From Haloglomus halophilum (GTDB taxonomy: Archaea > Halobacteriota > Halobacteria > Halobacteriales > Haloarculaceae): DNA of 64,000 nt. The notes below the pieces were generated by a model. The model saw nothing but the letters and a program-made list of their open reading frames with translations, made no database searches and was not told where the DNA came from. The stretch is from assembly GCF_024298885.1 (NCBI RefSeq), contig NZ_CP101166.1, positions 2,541,149 through 2,605,148 on the forward strand, read 5' to 3'. Below, piece by piece: positions 1 through 8,486 of the stretch (within the stretch, counting starts at the first letter, position 1; each line of letters begins with the position of its first letter). Made by a program: the position numbers and the translations under genes.

Positions 1-893
1 TCGCGGGTCGCCGGTCCCTGTGGAAGTTCGGAATCGACAGCCGCCAGGTCGGCGGTGAGGTCCCAGAGCCGGCGCGCCAGTGTGTCGTCCTTGGTGGTCC
101 GTGCCGGGTCGGTCAGCTCCCGCTTGTCGAAGTACTCGCCGGTGACGCCCTCGACGCCCTCGGCCGCGGCGAGATACGCCAGCGCCCGGCCGCCGTCCTC
201 GACACTGTCGGTCAGTCCGGGGATCGAGGGCAGTGCGGAGAGCGCGTCGGCACCCAGCGACAGCGGGAACGGCAGGTCACGGGTGAAGTTGCTCTCGGGG
301 ATGTTGCCGGGGTGGAAGCAGTTGGCCGTCGCGGGGCCGAGCCGGCGCGCGAGCTCGCGCGTGAACAGGACGTTACAGAGCTTCGACTCGCAGTAGCGCT
401 CGACCGCCGGGCCCGTCAGGCCGCGCTTGCGCTCGACCATGTCGAGGTCGAGCTGCGCGAAGCGGTGCGCGACCGATGCCGTGTTCACCACGCGGGCGTC
501 CTCGGCGAGGTGGTCGGCCAGCTCGTGCGTGAGGACGAACGGCGCGACGTGGTTGACGCCGAATATCATCCCGAACCCCTGCTCGGTGTGGCCACGGTAG
601 CTGGTGTAGAGACCGGCGTTGTTGCAGAGGACATCCAGTTCGTCGGTCGCGCCTTTTACCGCGTCCGCGAGGTCGCGGACCTTCTCGAGGTCCGTGAAGT
701 CCGCGGGGTGGAAGGAGGCCTCGCCGCCGGCGTCCTCGATGGCGTCGACGGTCGCCTGCCCGCGCTCCGCGTCGCGCCCGTGGACGAGGACACGTGCCCC
801 GCGGGCACCGAGGCGGATGGCGCCGTCCCGTCCGACGCCGCTGGTCGCCCCCGTCACGAGTATCGTGCGTCCGGAGAGGTCCGGTAGGTCCAT
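1..893 (-). CDS. Short-chain dehydrogenase/reductase, 3' end outside window
   Basis: NAD(P)-dependent SDR oxidoreductase; substrate unknown. The N-terminus MDLPDLSGRTILVTGATSGVGR carries the Rossmann TGxxxGxG motif, CNNAG follows near residue 90, and the catalytic region keeps Ser in NTASVAH, though the usual YxxxK appears as YCESK. The architecture is that of retinol-dehydrogenase-like SDRs. The frame stays open to the left edge with no stop, so the C-terminus is missing. The gene just upstream (start at 1956, same strand) is a close paralog, and the spacing of about 136 bases suggests a tandem duplication that may share transcription. Confidence 0.88.
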   Translation of the reverse strand, partial: MDLPDLSGRTILVTGATSGVGRDGAIRLGARGARVLVHGRDAERGQATVDAIEDAGGEASFHPADFTDLEKVRDLADAVKGATDELDVLCNNAGLYTSYRGHTEQGFGMIFGVNHVAPFVLTHELADHLAEDARVVNTASVAHRFAQLDLDMVERKRGLTGPAVERYCESKLCNVLFTRELARRLGPATANCFHPGNIPESNFTRDLPFPLSLGADALSALPSIPGLTDSVEDGGRALAYLAAAEGVEGVTGEYFDKRELTDPARTTKDDTLARRLWDLTADLAAVDSELPQGPATR

Positions 894-1029
894 ACGGCGG
901 GTACGGTCGCGAGCCTAATGCCAGTTCCCGCGGTCATGGATGGGGGTTCTTTGTCCGGATTCGGACGCGACAGCGGGTGCCGGCGTGCCGTCGGGGACGT
1001 GGCGGTCCGCCGTGGTTCGGCCGCCCGGC

Positions 1030-1956
1030 TCAGGGCCAGTTCGGGTCCACGTCGACGAGGTCGGCCGACAGCGCCCACAGCCGGGTCGCGCGGTCCTCGT
1101 CGCGGGCGCTGGGCGAGGCGCGGGCCTTCCGCCGCTTGTTGAAGTACGCGCCGGTCACGGTCACGTTCGGGTCGGCAGCGAGCTTCGCCATCGCCCTCCC
1201 GCCGTCCTCGACGGTGTCGCTCACGCCGGGGACGAGGTCGAGGCTCTCCCACAGCAGCGAGCCGGGGAAGGCGAGGTCCCGGCCGACGCCGCTGCCCGGG
1301 ATGATGCCGGGATGGAAGCAGTTGCACTGCTGGTTCTCGCCGAGCCGCCGCGCGAGCTCCTTCGTGAACAGCACGTTGCAGAGCTTGGAGTTGGAGTAGA
1401 AGGCGAACCCGTTGAGCCCGGTCCGTTCGGTCACGCCGGTCGCCTGCCCGAGCTTCCGCAGGGGGGCCAGTTCCTTCGCGCCCGTGATGCCGGGGACGCC
1501 GGTGCGGCCGTTCTCGCGGATCTCCTCGAAGTCGAGGTCGCCGTTGCGGTGCGCGACCGATGCCGTGTTGACGACACGGCCGTCGTCGGCCAGCAGGTCG
1601 ATTATCTCGTGGGTGAGGAGGTAGCCCGCGAGGTGGTTGACGGCGAAGTGGAGCTCGAAGCCCTGCTCGCTCTCGCGGAACTCGTTGATGGCCAGCCCGG
1701 CGTTGTTGCAGATGACGTCGAGTTCGTCCACCGACTCGCGTATCTCCGCGGCGAACGCACGGACCGCATCGAGGTCGGCGAAGTCGGCGGCGTGGAAGGA
1801 GGCCTCGCCACCCGCCTCCTCGACCTGTGCGACCGTCTCGGCGCCGGCCTCGGCGTCGCGGCCGTGGACCAGTACGCGCCAGCCGTCGTCGCCGAGCCGG
1901 ACCGCCGCGTCCCGGCCGATCCCGCTCGTCGCCCCGGTGATGAGTGCCGTCGGCAT
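1030..1956 (-). CDS. Short-chain dehydrogenase/reductase (308 aa)
   Basis: SDR-family oxidoreductase. It begins MPTALITGATSGIGRDAAVRL with the TGATSGIG dinucleotide-binding motif. CNNAGLAINEF follows, then the catalytic Ser in NTASVAH and Tyr/Lys in YSNSKLCN. The length suits the family. Most motifs and the C-terminal LWxLxADL segment are shared with the truncated SDR downstream, so the two look like a tandem duplication. The ATG is the first plausible start, and the 277-base divergent gap to the next gene carries an inverted repeat. The substrate cannot be deduced. Confidence 0.9.
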   Translation of the reverse strand: MPTALITGATSGIGRDAAVRLGDDGWRVLVHGRDAEAGAETVAQVEEAGGEASFHAADFADLDAVRAFAAEIRESVDELDVICNNAGLAINEFRESEQGFELHFAVNHLAGYLLTHEIIDLLADDGRVVNTASVAHRNGDLDFEEIRENGRTGVPGITGAKELAPLRKLGQATGVTERTGLNGFAFYSNSKLCNVLFTKELARRLGENQQCNCFHPGIIPGSGVGRDLAFPGSLLWESLDLVPGVSDTVEDGGRAMAKLAADPNVTVTGAYFNKRRKARASPSARDEDRATRLWALSADLVDVDPNWP

Positions 1957-2062
1957 TCGTGTACGCTGTCTACACGCTAGAGGGTTTCATCCTTGCCCTT
2001 CACCACGGTTCTCGCCGTCGACCAGCGTCTGCGGGTCGCACATTACACGGTTATCGCCGCGG

Positions 2063-2093
2063 CTGTTCACCCGCCCACCAGTTATCTGAACAG
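2063..2093. promoter_or_regulatory. Inverted repeat in the SDR/heme-gene divergent gap
   Basis: CTGTTCA and TGAACAG form perfect 7-bp arms separated by 17 bases, inside the AT-richer gap between the divergent SDR and siroheme-decarboxylase-like genes. The placement suits a regulator-binding site, but short inverted repeats arise by chance. Confidence 0.25.
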
Positions 2094-2233
2094 TGTGGTG
2101 ATGTTGATCAATAATCCTGTCCACTCCGCAGCTATTTCGTGCCGCCCGGCCGCGGCTCCCGCCCCCGTTTTCGGTGCCCCCGCGTCCATCCGCGACCGAC
2201 GGAGGCAAGTCACCCCGACCCCAACCTCGGGCA

Positions 2234-3292
2234 ATGAGTTCGCTGGGGGCCGGCGGGAGCGACGAGGACTGGCGCGCCGGGCTCGACGAGGTGGACGCGG
2301 CGCTCGTCGACGGCTACCAGTCCGGCTTCCCCGTCGTCGAGGAGCCGTTCCGGGTCGTGGCTGCGGACCTCGGCATCGAGGAGGCCGAGGCGCTCGAACG
2401 GGTGCGGGCGCTCCGCGAGCGCGGCGTCTTCCGCCGCTTCGGGGCCGTCCTCAACCCGCCCGTCATCGGCTCGTCGACGCTCGCAGCCGTCCGGGCCCCC
2501 GAGGACCGGTTCGAGGAGGTCGCGGAGGTCATCAACGGCTACCGGCAGGTGAACCACAACTACCGCCGCAGCCACGAGTGGAACATGTGGTTCGTCGTCA
2601 CTGCCGGGAGCCGGGGGACACGGGACCGCATCCTCGATGATATCGAGGCTCGAACGGGCTGTGAGGTGCTCGTGCTGCCGATGCTGACGGACTTCTACAT
2701 CGACCTGGAGTTCCCCGTCGTCAACGGGGACCGATTCGCGCGGGAATCGCTGCAGGAGACCGAGGTCGACGCGACCCGCATCTCCGAGGAGGCGACCGCC
2801 GACTTCAGCGACCTCGAACGGCGGCTCCTGCTGGAGATCCAGGACGGTTTCCCGCTGACCCGGACGCCGTACCGGGACGTGGCCGACGCCATCGACGCGC
2901 CGGTCGACGACGTGCTGGCGGCGGTCGAGCGCCTCCGCGACAACGGCTGCATCAAGCGTATCGGCTGTGTCGTCAACCACCTCGTCACGGGCTTCGACGC
3001 CAACTGCATGGTCGTCTGGGACGTGCCCGACGAGGAGCTAGACGCGCGGGGTGAGGCGGTCGGGGCGCTCCCGTACGTGACGTTGTGCTACCACCGGCCT
3101 CGTCGGCCGGAGCAGGACTGGCCGTACAACCTGTTCACGATGGTCCACGGCCGGGAGGCCGCTGCCGTCGACGAGAAGGTGGACGAACTCGCCGCCGAGC
3201 ACCTCCCCTTCGAACACGAGCGGCTGTTCTCGACGGAGACGCTGAAGCAGACCGGTGCGCGCTACGACGATATCGTCGGCGGCGAGGAGTGA
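2234..3292 (+). CDS. ahbB: Siroheme decarboxylase-like protein, two Lrp/AsnC modules (AhbA/AhbB type)
   Basis: Predicted to decarboxylate siroheme to didecarboxysiroheme in the archaeal alternative heme pathway. The 352-residue protein holds two tandem units, each a winged-helix (first FPVVEEPFRVVAADLGIEE, second FPLTRTPYRDVADAIDAP) followed by an AsnC-like domain. The segment RQVNHNYRRSHEWNMWFVV (Arg/His/Trp-rich) and YVTLCYHRPRR resemble AhbA/AhbB and NirDLGH active-site stretches. I chose the ATG at 2234 because the 20 residues added by the upstream in-frame start (2174) are low-complexity and not family-like. A standard Lrp regulator is the alternative, but the CYHRP and NHNYRR motifs favour the enzyme. 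No other heme gene is in the window. Confidence 0.78.
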   Translation: MSSLGAGGSDEDWRAGLDEVDAALVDGYQSGFPVVEEPFRVVAADLGIEEAEALERVRALRERGVFRRFGAVLNPPVIGSSTLAAVRAPEDRFEEVAEVINGYRQVNHNYRRSHEWNMWFVVTAGSRGTRDRILDDIEARTGCEVLVLPMLTDFYIDLEFPVVNGDRFARESLQETEVDATRISEEATADFSDLERRLLLEIQDGFPLTRTPYRDVADAIDAPVDDVLAAVERLRDNGCIKRIGCVVNHLVTGFDANCMVVWDVPDEELDARGEAVGALPYVTLCYHRPRRPEQDWPYNLFTMVHGREAAAVDEKVDELAAEHLPFEHERLFSTETLKQTGARYDDIVGGEE

Positions 3293-3410
3293 GCGCGCGG
3301 CAGATGGCTCTGAGGGTCCAGTGATGGTCGACAGCGGAACGGAACGTTTCGGAGGGTCGCGGCGGGGCATCGATGGCCCGTCACGACCGTTCCTGCCGCA
3401 CCCGCGACGG

Positions 3411-3569
3411 CTACCGCCAGCCCTCGAGATCGAGGGCCTCCGCGGCCTGCATCGAGAGCCAGGCGCCGTCGCGACAGATGGCCGCGATGACGAACCGGTC
3501 GTCGTCGACGGAGCCCATCACCTCACAGTCGGGCGCCAATCCGGACGCCCGCGCGGTGTCGGGTGCCAT
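3411..3569 (-). CDS. Small conserved haloarchaeal protein (52 aa)
   Basis: A short acidic protein starting MAPDTARASGLAPDCEVMG and ending DLEGWR. It contains a compact FVIAAICRDGAWLSM segment with a conserved look and no signal peptide or membrane segment. It resembles, from memory, a family of 50-60-residue halophilic proteins with a D-W-L/V-x-M core; the function is unknown. It is convergent with the gene at 2234 and divergent from the ABC operon promoter. ATG start and TAG stop are clear. Confidence 0.6.
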   Translation of the reverse strand: MAPDTARASGLAPDCEVMGSVDDDRFVIAAICRDGAWLSMQAAEALDLEGWR

Positions 3570-3709
3570 ACTATGACAGTAACTGACAATCCAACATAAA
3601 CGTGCCGGATATCGACGCCGATTCGGCCTCTCTGTGGCCCGGAATCACCGGCACGGGGTGAACGAACGGTCGGTTATCCGCGGTGCATGCGTCTGTATAC
3701 CACTGTTAG

Positions 3710-3725
3710 TGAAATCGTGATTTCA
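3710..3725. promoter_or_regulatory. Candidate operator upstream of peptide ABC operon
   Basis: TGAAAT-CGTG-ATTTCA is a perfect inverted repeat with a 4-base centre in the AT-rich leader about 125 bases before the binding-protein start. A TATA-like GTATATATCGATAC lies just downstream (about 3744-3757). Position and symmetry suggest an operator for substrate-dependent control. Confidence 0.35.
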
Positions 3726-3849
3726 GCATACGATAGCTACTTGCGTATATATCGATACGTTCGGCTGTATGGCACGCGGACACGGTGAATCGACGTTCGG
3801 CCACGGCGCGTCGGAGACGCGTCGATAACCCTGACACAATACACGATAC

Positions 3850-5709
3850 ATGACCGAGAACGACCTTTCGCGTCGTAGTTTCCTGAAAGCGACTGGCGGT
3901 GCCGCGGCGGCCGCGACCGTGGCCGGCTGTACCGGCGACGGTGGCGACGGCGACGGCGGCGACGGCGGCGACGGTGGCAGCGGTGGTGCCGAGTGGTATC
4001 CCGTCCCCGAGCCCAGCGAGGGCGACACGGGCGGCACCCTCCAGCTCATCAACTCCACCATCACCACCTTCGACCCCATCCAGAACACGGACACCGCCGG
4101 CGGTGTCGTCATCCGGCAGCTGTTCGAGGGGCTGACGAAGTACCCCAACGGGGAGCCGAAGACGGAGAACTCGCTGGCCAGCGACATCAGCGTCAGCGAG
4201 GACTTCACGACGTACACGGTCACGCTCAAGGACGGCGTCACGTACCACGACGGGTCAGAGCTGACCGCGTCGGACGTGGTGTACTCCTGGGAGCGGCTGG
4301 CCCAGTCCGAGAACTCCAACCGGCAGTACTTCATCCTCGACAGCCTCGGCGTCGCGCACGAGACCCAGGACGGGAACTACGTGCCGGGCAGTATCGCGGT
4401 CGAGGCCACGAGCGACTCCGAGCTGACGATCGAACTCTCCGAGCCGTTCCACTCCTCGATGGAGATGATGGCCTACTCGTCGTTCGCGGTGATCCCGGAG
4501 GGGGTCGTCGGGGATATCGAGGGGTACGAGGGCGAGATGAGCCAGTCCGAGTTCGCCACCGCCAACCCGAGCGGCACCGGGCCGTTCCAGTTCGTCGAGT
4601 GGACGGAGGGTGACCACGCCGAGATCGAGGCCTACGGCGACTACCACGTCGATGGCCGCCCCTACCTCGACGGCATCTACTGGGCCATCATCGAGGAGGA
4701 CCAGGCGTCCTACACCTACTCGACCAACAAGAACTCCGATTTCCTCGCCATCCCCACCTCGAAGTACGACAAGGGGCAGGTGACGGTCCAGCAGGAGACC
4801 GACGATGGCAAGAAGCTGGGCAAGTACGGCCCGCTGGGCTCCGGTGAGGCCAGCGGCGAGGAGGTCCGCTACTCCCAGTCGCCGACGCTGCTGACCTACT
4901 ACATCGCGTTCAACGCGAAGCAGGCCCCCAAGCCGGTCCGGCAGGCCGCCGCCTACGTCCTCAACCGCGAGGAGGTCAACCAGTCCGTGTTCAAGGAGCG
5001 GTTCCAGCCGGGCTACAACCTGACGCCGCCGGGCATCTACCCGGGCGGTGCGAGCGCCTACAACAGCGACGTCGAGGAGAACTACCCGTACGGTGTCGGC
5101 GAGACCCGTATCGACGACGCCAAGCAGGTCATGGAGGACGCCGGCTACGGGCCGGACAACACGTTCGACCTGACCATCAACGCGTACAACTCCGGGGCGT
5201 TCCAGCAGCTCGCCGAGGGACTGCGCGACAAGCTCTCCTCGGCGTACGTCAACGTCACCGTCGAGCCGACGGACTTCTCGACCATCATCGAGAAGGGGAA
5301 CAACGGGAACCTGCAGTGTTACACGCTGGGCTGGATCGCGGACTGGCCCGCGCCGGACAACTTCCTCCAGCTGATGGCGCCGTCGCTGACGGACGTCGAC
5401 GAGCTGGGTTCCTCGGCGACCACCTACACGGACTGGGACGACGCCGACACGCAGGCACGCCGGGACGCCCAGGCCGCCTGGGAGAAGATCCAGAACAACC
5501 AGGCGCCGACCGACGAGGCCCAGCAGGCCCGCGACGAGGCCGCCGTGACGATGGAGCAGGCCAACTGGGAGGACGTCATCCTCCTGAACGTCATCCACGC
5601 CTCCGACGAGCGCTTCTGGTACCCGAACACGAACGTCCAGCCGTTCGGTTCCATGGGTCCGTCGCGGCAGATGCACGACACCACCTGGAAGGAAGGCGGC
5701 GGCAACTGA
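3850..5709 (+). CDS. ABC transporter substrate-binding lipoprotein, family 5 (oligo/dipeptide type)
   Basis: Extracellular solute receptor of a peptide-type ABC importer, 619 aa. The N-terminus has a Tat motif (LSRRSFLKATGG) and a lipobox VAGC at about residue 26, so it should be exported folded and anchored by a lipid-modified Cys. A Gly/Asp-rich linker of about 20 residues separates anchor and domain. The SBP_bac_5 fold shows in GGVVIRQLFEGLTKYPNGEP, LKDGVTYHDGSELTASDVVYSW and NPSGTGPFQFVEW. It is the first gene of the operon; the next gene begins 201 bases later, a gap compatible with a processing or attenuation step that keeps receptor levels higher than permease. Peptides are the usual ligand, but nickel or sugar-linked substrates are possible. 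Confidence 0.93.
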   Translation: MTENDLSRRSFLKATGGAAAAATVAGCTGDGGDGDGGDGGDGGSGGAEWYPVPEPSEGDTGGTLQLINSTITTFDPIQNTDTAGGVVIRQLFEGLTKYPNGEPKTENSLASDISVSEDFTTYTVTLKDGVTYHDGSELTASDVVYSWERLAQSENSNRQYFILDSLGVAHETQDGNYVPGSIAVEATSDSELTIELSEPFHSSMEMMAYSSFAVIPEGVVGDIEGYEGEMSQSEFATANPSGTGPFQFVEWTEGDHAEIEAYGDYHVDGRPYLDGIYWAIIEEDQASYTYSTNKNSDFLAIPTSKYDKGQVTVQQETDDGKKLGKYGPLGSGEASGEEVRYSQSPTLLTYYIAFNAKQAPKPVRQAAAYVLNREEVNQSVFKERFQPGYNLTPPGIYPGGASAYNSDVEENYPYGVGETRIDDAKQVMEDAGYGPDNTFDLTINAYNSGAFQQLAEGLRDKLSSAYVNVTVEPTDFSTIIEKGNNGNLQCYTLGWIADWPAPDNFLQLMAPSLTDVDELGSSATTYTDWDDADTQARRDAQAAWEKIQNNQAPTDEAQQARDEAAVTMEQANWEDVILLNVIHASDERFWYPNTNVQPFGSMGPSRQMHDTTWKEGGGN

Positions 5710-5910
5710 GGTCACCGACCGGCCTCGCCGCTGGGCGGACCGCGGATGTCGCGGTGGTGTGACGCCGCCGCGTCATCACTCGTGAGTCCCGCCTAGCGGT
5801 GTCAGCACGCGTATCGAGAGCCCAACACCAAAGGGTATATTCACGTCCGAGATAAGCATTTCAGCGTATCGAATCATGCGAAGTTCGCTCCAACAGGACC
5901 GTTCGGAACG

Positions 5911-6990
5911 ATGAGCAGGTGGCGCTACTTCGGTCGGCGGGTCGCCCTGTCGATCCCCATCCTGCTGTTCGCCATGTCGATGGTGTTTCTCATCACGCGA
6001 GCCGGGCCGGCGGACCCGGTTCGCAGCATCATCGGCCCGACCAGCGGGGCCGGCGACTATCACCGCATCGCGGTCCGGCTCGGTATCGAGCGACAGGTGA
6101 TGGTCAACGGGGAGGTCAGGTACGTGGACGTGCCGCTGTGGCAGCAGTACATCGACTTCATGACCCAGCTGCTGACGTTCGACCTGGGGGAGTCCTGGGT
6201 GCTCAACCCGGCGACCTCCGTCATCGAACTGGTCGCGGTGCGGGCCCCCCGGACCATCTGGCTCGGCTTCTGGTCGGTCCTCATCGCCCTGTTCATCGGT
6301 ATCCCGCTCGGGTTCTACGCGGGACTCAATCCCAACACCCGGAGCGACTACCTCGCCTCCTTCGGTGGTATCGTGTGGCGTGCGATGCCGAACTTCTGGT
6401 TGGCGGTCATCCTGCTGCAGGTGCTGTCGAACAGTCGGAAGCTGTTCGGCTTCTCCTGGCAGGACCTCGGTGTCGAGACGACCATCGTCCGGGCGCCTGA
6501 TCTCGCGTTCTTCGCCGACCCGACGATGTTCGTCACCGCGCCCGCGGCGGCGCTCACCGGACTGTTCGCCGCCATCAAGGTGGTGCTCCCGGCGGCGCTG
6601 GTGCTGGGTTCGTCCTCGATGGGCAACGAGATGCGTATCGGACGGACCGCCGTGCTGGAGACCATCAACTCGAACTACGTGGAGACGGCCCGGGCGAAGG
6701 GGCTGAGCGAGCGAGCCATCGTCTGGAAGCACGTCTTCCGGAACGCGCTCATCCCGCTGGTGCCCATCATCACCGGCGAGGCGTTCCTCCTCATCGGCGG
6801 CTCCATCATCGTCGAATCGGTCTTCTCGTACAACGGCCTGGGACAGCTGTTCTTCTCGGCGGCCCTGGCGGGTGATCTGCCGCTGGTGGGCGCGCTGTCG
6901 TTCATCTTCATCCTGCTCACGCTGGTGCTGAACATCGTCCAGGACCTGCTGTACACCATCATCGACCCCCGAGTGGGGTACGAGGAATAA
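5911..6990 (+). CDS. dppB: ABC transporter permease, DppB/OppB type
   Basis: Inner transmembrane subunit of the peptide-type importer, 359 aa. N-terminal membrane segment at residues 10-28 (VALSIPILLFAMSMVFLIT) and further segments characteristic of DppB. The EAA loop contacting the ATPase is ETARAKGLSERAIVWKHVF followed by RNALIPLV. A TATA-like GGGTATATTC near 5835 and spacing of 201 bases from the receptor gene suggest a possible internal promoter. Its TAA stop overlaps the next ATG by one base (TAATG), showing tight translational coupling. Confidence 0.92.
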   Translation: MSRWRYFGRRVALSIPILLFAMSMVFLITRAGPADPVRSIIGPTSGAGDYHRIAVRLGIERQVMVNGEVRYVDVPLWQQYIDFMTQLLTFDLGESWVLNPATSVIELVAVRAPRTIWLGFWSVLIALFIGIPLGFYAGLNPNTRSDYLASFGGIVWRAMPNFWLAVILLQVLSNSRKLFGFSWQDLGVETTIVRAPDLAFFADPTMFVTAPAAALTGLFAAIKVVLPAALVLGSSSMGNEMRIGRTAVLETINSNYVETARAKGLSERAIVWKHVFRNALIPLVPIITGEAFLLIGGSIIVESVFSYNGLGQLFFSAALAGDLPLVGALSFIFILLTLVLNIVQDLLYTIIDPRVGYEE

Positions 6991-8486
6991 TGAGCAACGA
7001 AACCATCCTTCCGGGCGTATCGGACGACGAGACGACGATTCCACGGGACGCCGGTCTGTTCGAGCGCATCGCGGCCAACCCCCGGCCGGCGGCCATCTGG
7101 GCCGGGGTTCTGGCGGTCCTCGTGTTACTGGAGGCGGGAGCGGTCGCCAGCCTGCTCGTCTCGTTCATCCGAGGGGCCGTGGCAGCCGCCCCCGGCGTGA
7201 CCCCCTCCGCCTACGGACTCGACGCGGTGGTCCAGAGCGCCAGCGAGATCCCGACGTTGCTCTCGCGTGACATCATCCCCAACCAGGGGTACGACGTGAA
7301 CGGTGGCAACGACGGCCCCTGGGAGGGAACCTTCCTCGGGCTTCCGCCCGCGTTCGCGTGGTTCATCCGGTTCGCACTGGTCTACGTCTACGCCGCGGTG
7401 CTGTTCGGATGGCTCGCCAACGGCTACCGTGTCTTCCGCCGGCACTACCGCTACGCCGACTGGACGCCCCGCGACGACGTGGTCAACCGGTTCAGCGGCC
7501 ACACCTGGGGCCAGTTCGGGGCCGTGGTCGTGCTGGCGTTCATCGTGATGGCGCTGTTCGCGCCGGCGCTCTCGCCCACCACCGTCGAGCGCAACATCGA
7601 GCAGCCATACAGCTACGAGATCTCCTACTTCGACGAGGAGGCCGGCAGTGTCGAGCAGACCTTCGTCGGCGCGGCCAACGGCGACTCCCGGTCGCAGGGC
7701 GGTGGCGACTCGAACTACGGCCTGCTGAGCTACGACGACTACGGCAGGTTCCATCCGTTCGGAACGCTCGACTCCGGGAAGGACCTGTTCACGTTCATGA
7801 TGTACGGGTCGCGGGTCTCGCTGTTCGTCGGCCTGATGGCCATCGGACTCTCCGGGCTCATCGCCACCGTCGCGGCGATGCTGACGGCCTACTACAAGGG
7901 ACTGGTCGACCTCGCGACGGTCGTCGTCGGCGACTCCATCATCTCCATCCCGCAGTTGCTGTTGCTCCTCATGGCGGTGGCGGTCTTCCGGGGGCATCCG
8001 ATCGCGGCGATCTACAACCGCGGGTTCCTCATCGCGCTCATCTTCGCGTTCACCGGCTGGCCGCTGCTGTGGCGCGCCATCCGTGGGCCCGCGTTGCAGG
8101 TGTCGAACCAGGAGTGGATCGACGCCGCCCGCTCGTACGGGCAGAAGCCGTCGGCGACGATGCGCAAGCACATGCTGCCGTACGTGGTCGGCTACCTGCT
8201 GGTGTACGCCTCGATGACGCTGGGCGGCATCATCATCTCGACGGCGGCGCTGTCGTTCCTCGGACTCGGTATCACCACCCCCACCCCCGAGTGGGGCCGG
8301 GCGGTGGCCATCGGGGAGCCGTACATCGCCACCCAGTCCTGGCATATCGGGACCATCCCCGGTATCATGATCGTCATCGTGGTGACCGCGTTCAACGCCC
8401 TGGGTGACGGCATCCGCGACGCCATCGACCCGCAGAGCGAGGGCGGCGAGAGTACCGAGGGCGCCATGGCGGGTGGTGGTGCATGA
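6990..8486 (+). CDS. dppC: ABC transporter permease, DppC/OppC type, with extended N-terminus
   Basis: Second permease subunit, 498 aa against about 300 in most bacteria. Two extra hydrophobic segments (about residues 32-60 and 122-145) precede the segment usually found first (FGAVVVLAFIVMALFAPAL). A long polar stretch of about 80 residues follows it on the outer face. The core then has the DppC fold with EAA loop DAARSYGQKPSATMRKHMLP and STAALSFLGLGITTPTPEWG. The start overlaps the upstream stop by one base and the stop overlaps the next ATG (ATGA). The added helices are probably a lineage-specific feature. Confidence 0.9.
   Translation: MSNETILPGVSDDETTIPRDAGLFERIAANPRPAAIWAGVLAVLVLLEAGAVASLLVSFIRGAVAAAPGVTPSAYGLDAVVQSASEIPTLLSRDIIPNQGYDVNGGNDGPWEGTFLGLPPAFAWFIRFALVYVYAAVLFGWLANGYRVFRRHYRYADWTPRDDVVNRFSGHTWGQFGAVVVLAFIVMALFAPALSPTTVERNIEQPYSYEISYFDEEAGSVEQTFVGAANGDSRSQGGGDSNYGLLSYDDYGRFHPFGTLDSGKDLFTFMMYGSRVSLFVGLMAIGLSGLIATVAAMLTAYYKGLVDLATVVVGDSIISIPQLLLLLMAVAVFRGHPIAAIYNRGFLIALIFAFTGWPLLWRAIRGPALQVSNQEWIDAARSYGQKPSATMRKHMLPYVVGYLLVYASMTLGGIIISTAALSFLGLGITTPTPEWGRAVAIGEPYIATQSWHIGTIPGIMIVIVVTAFNALGDGIRDAIDPQSEGGESTEGAMAGGGA

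Noticed and set aside
3960-3990. GGCGAC repeats in the ABC receptor linker as a mobile or CRISPR-like repeat
   Set aside because: Simple low-complexity coding repeat of Gly/Asp after the lipobox.
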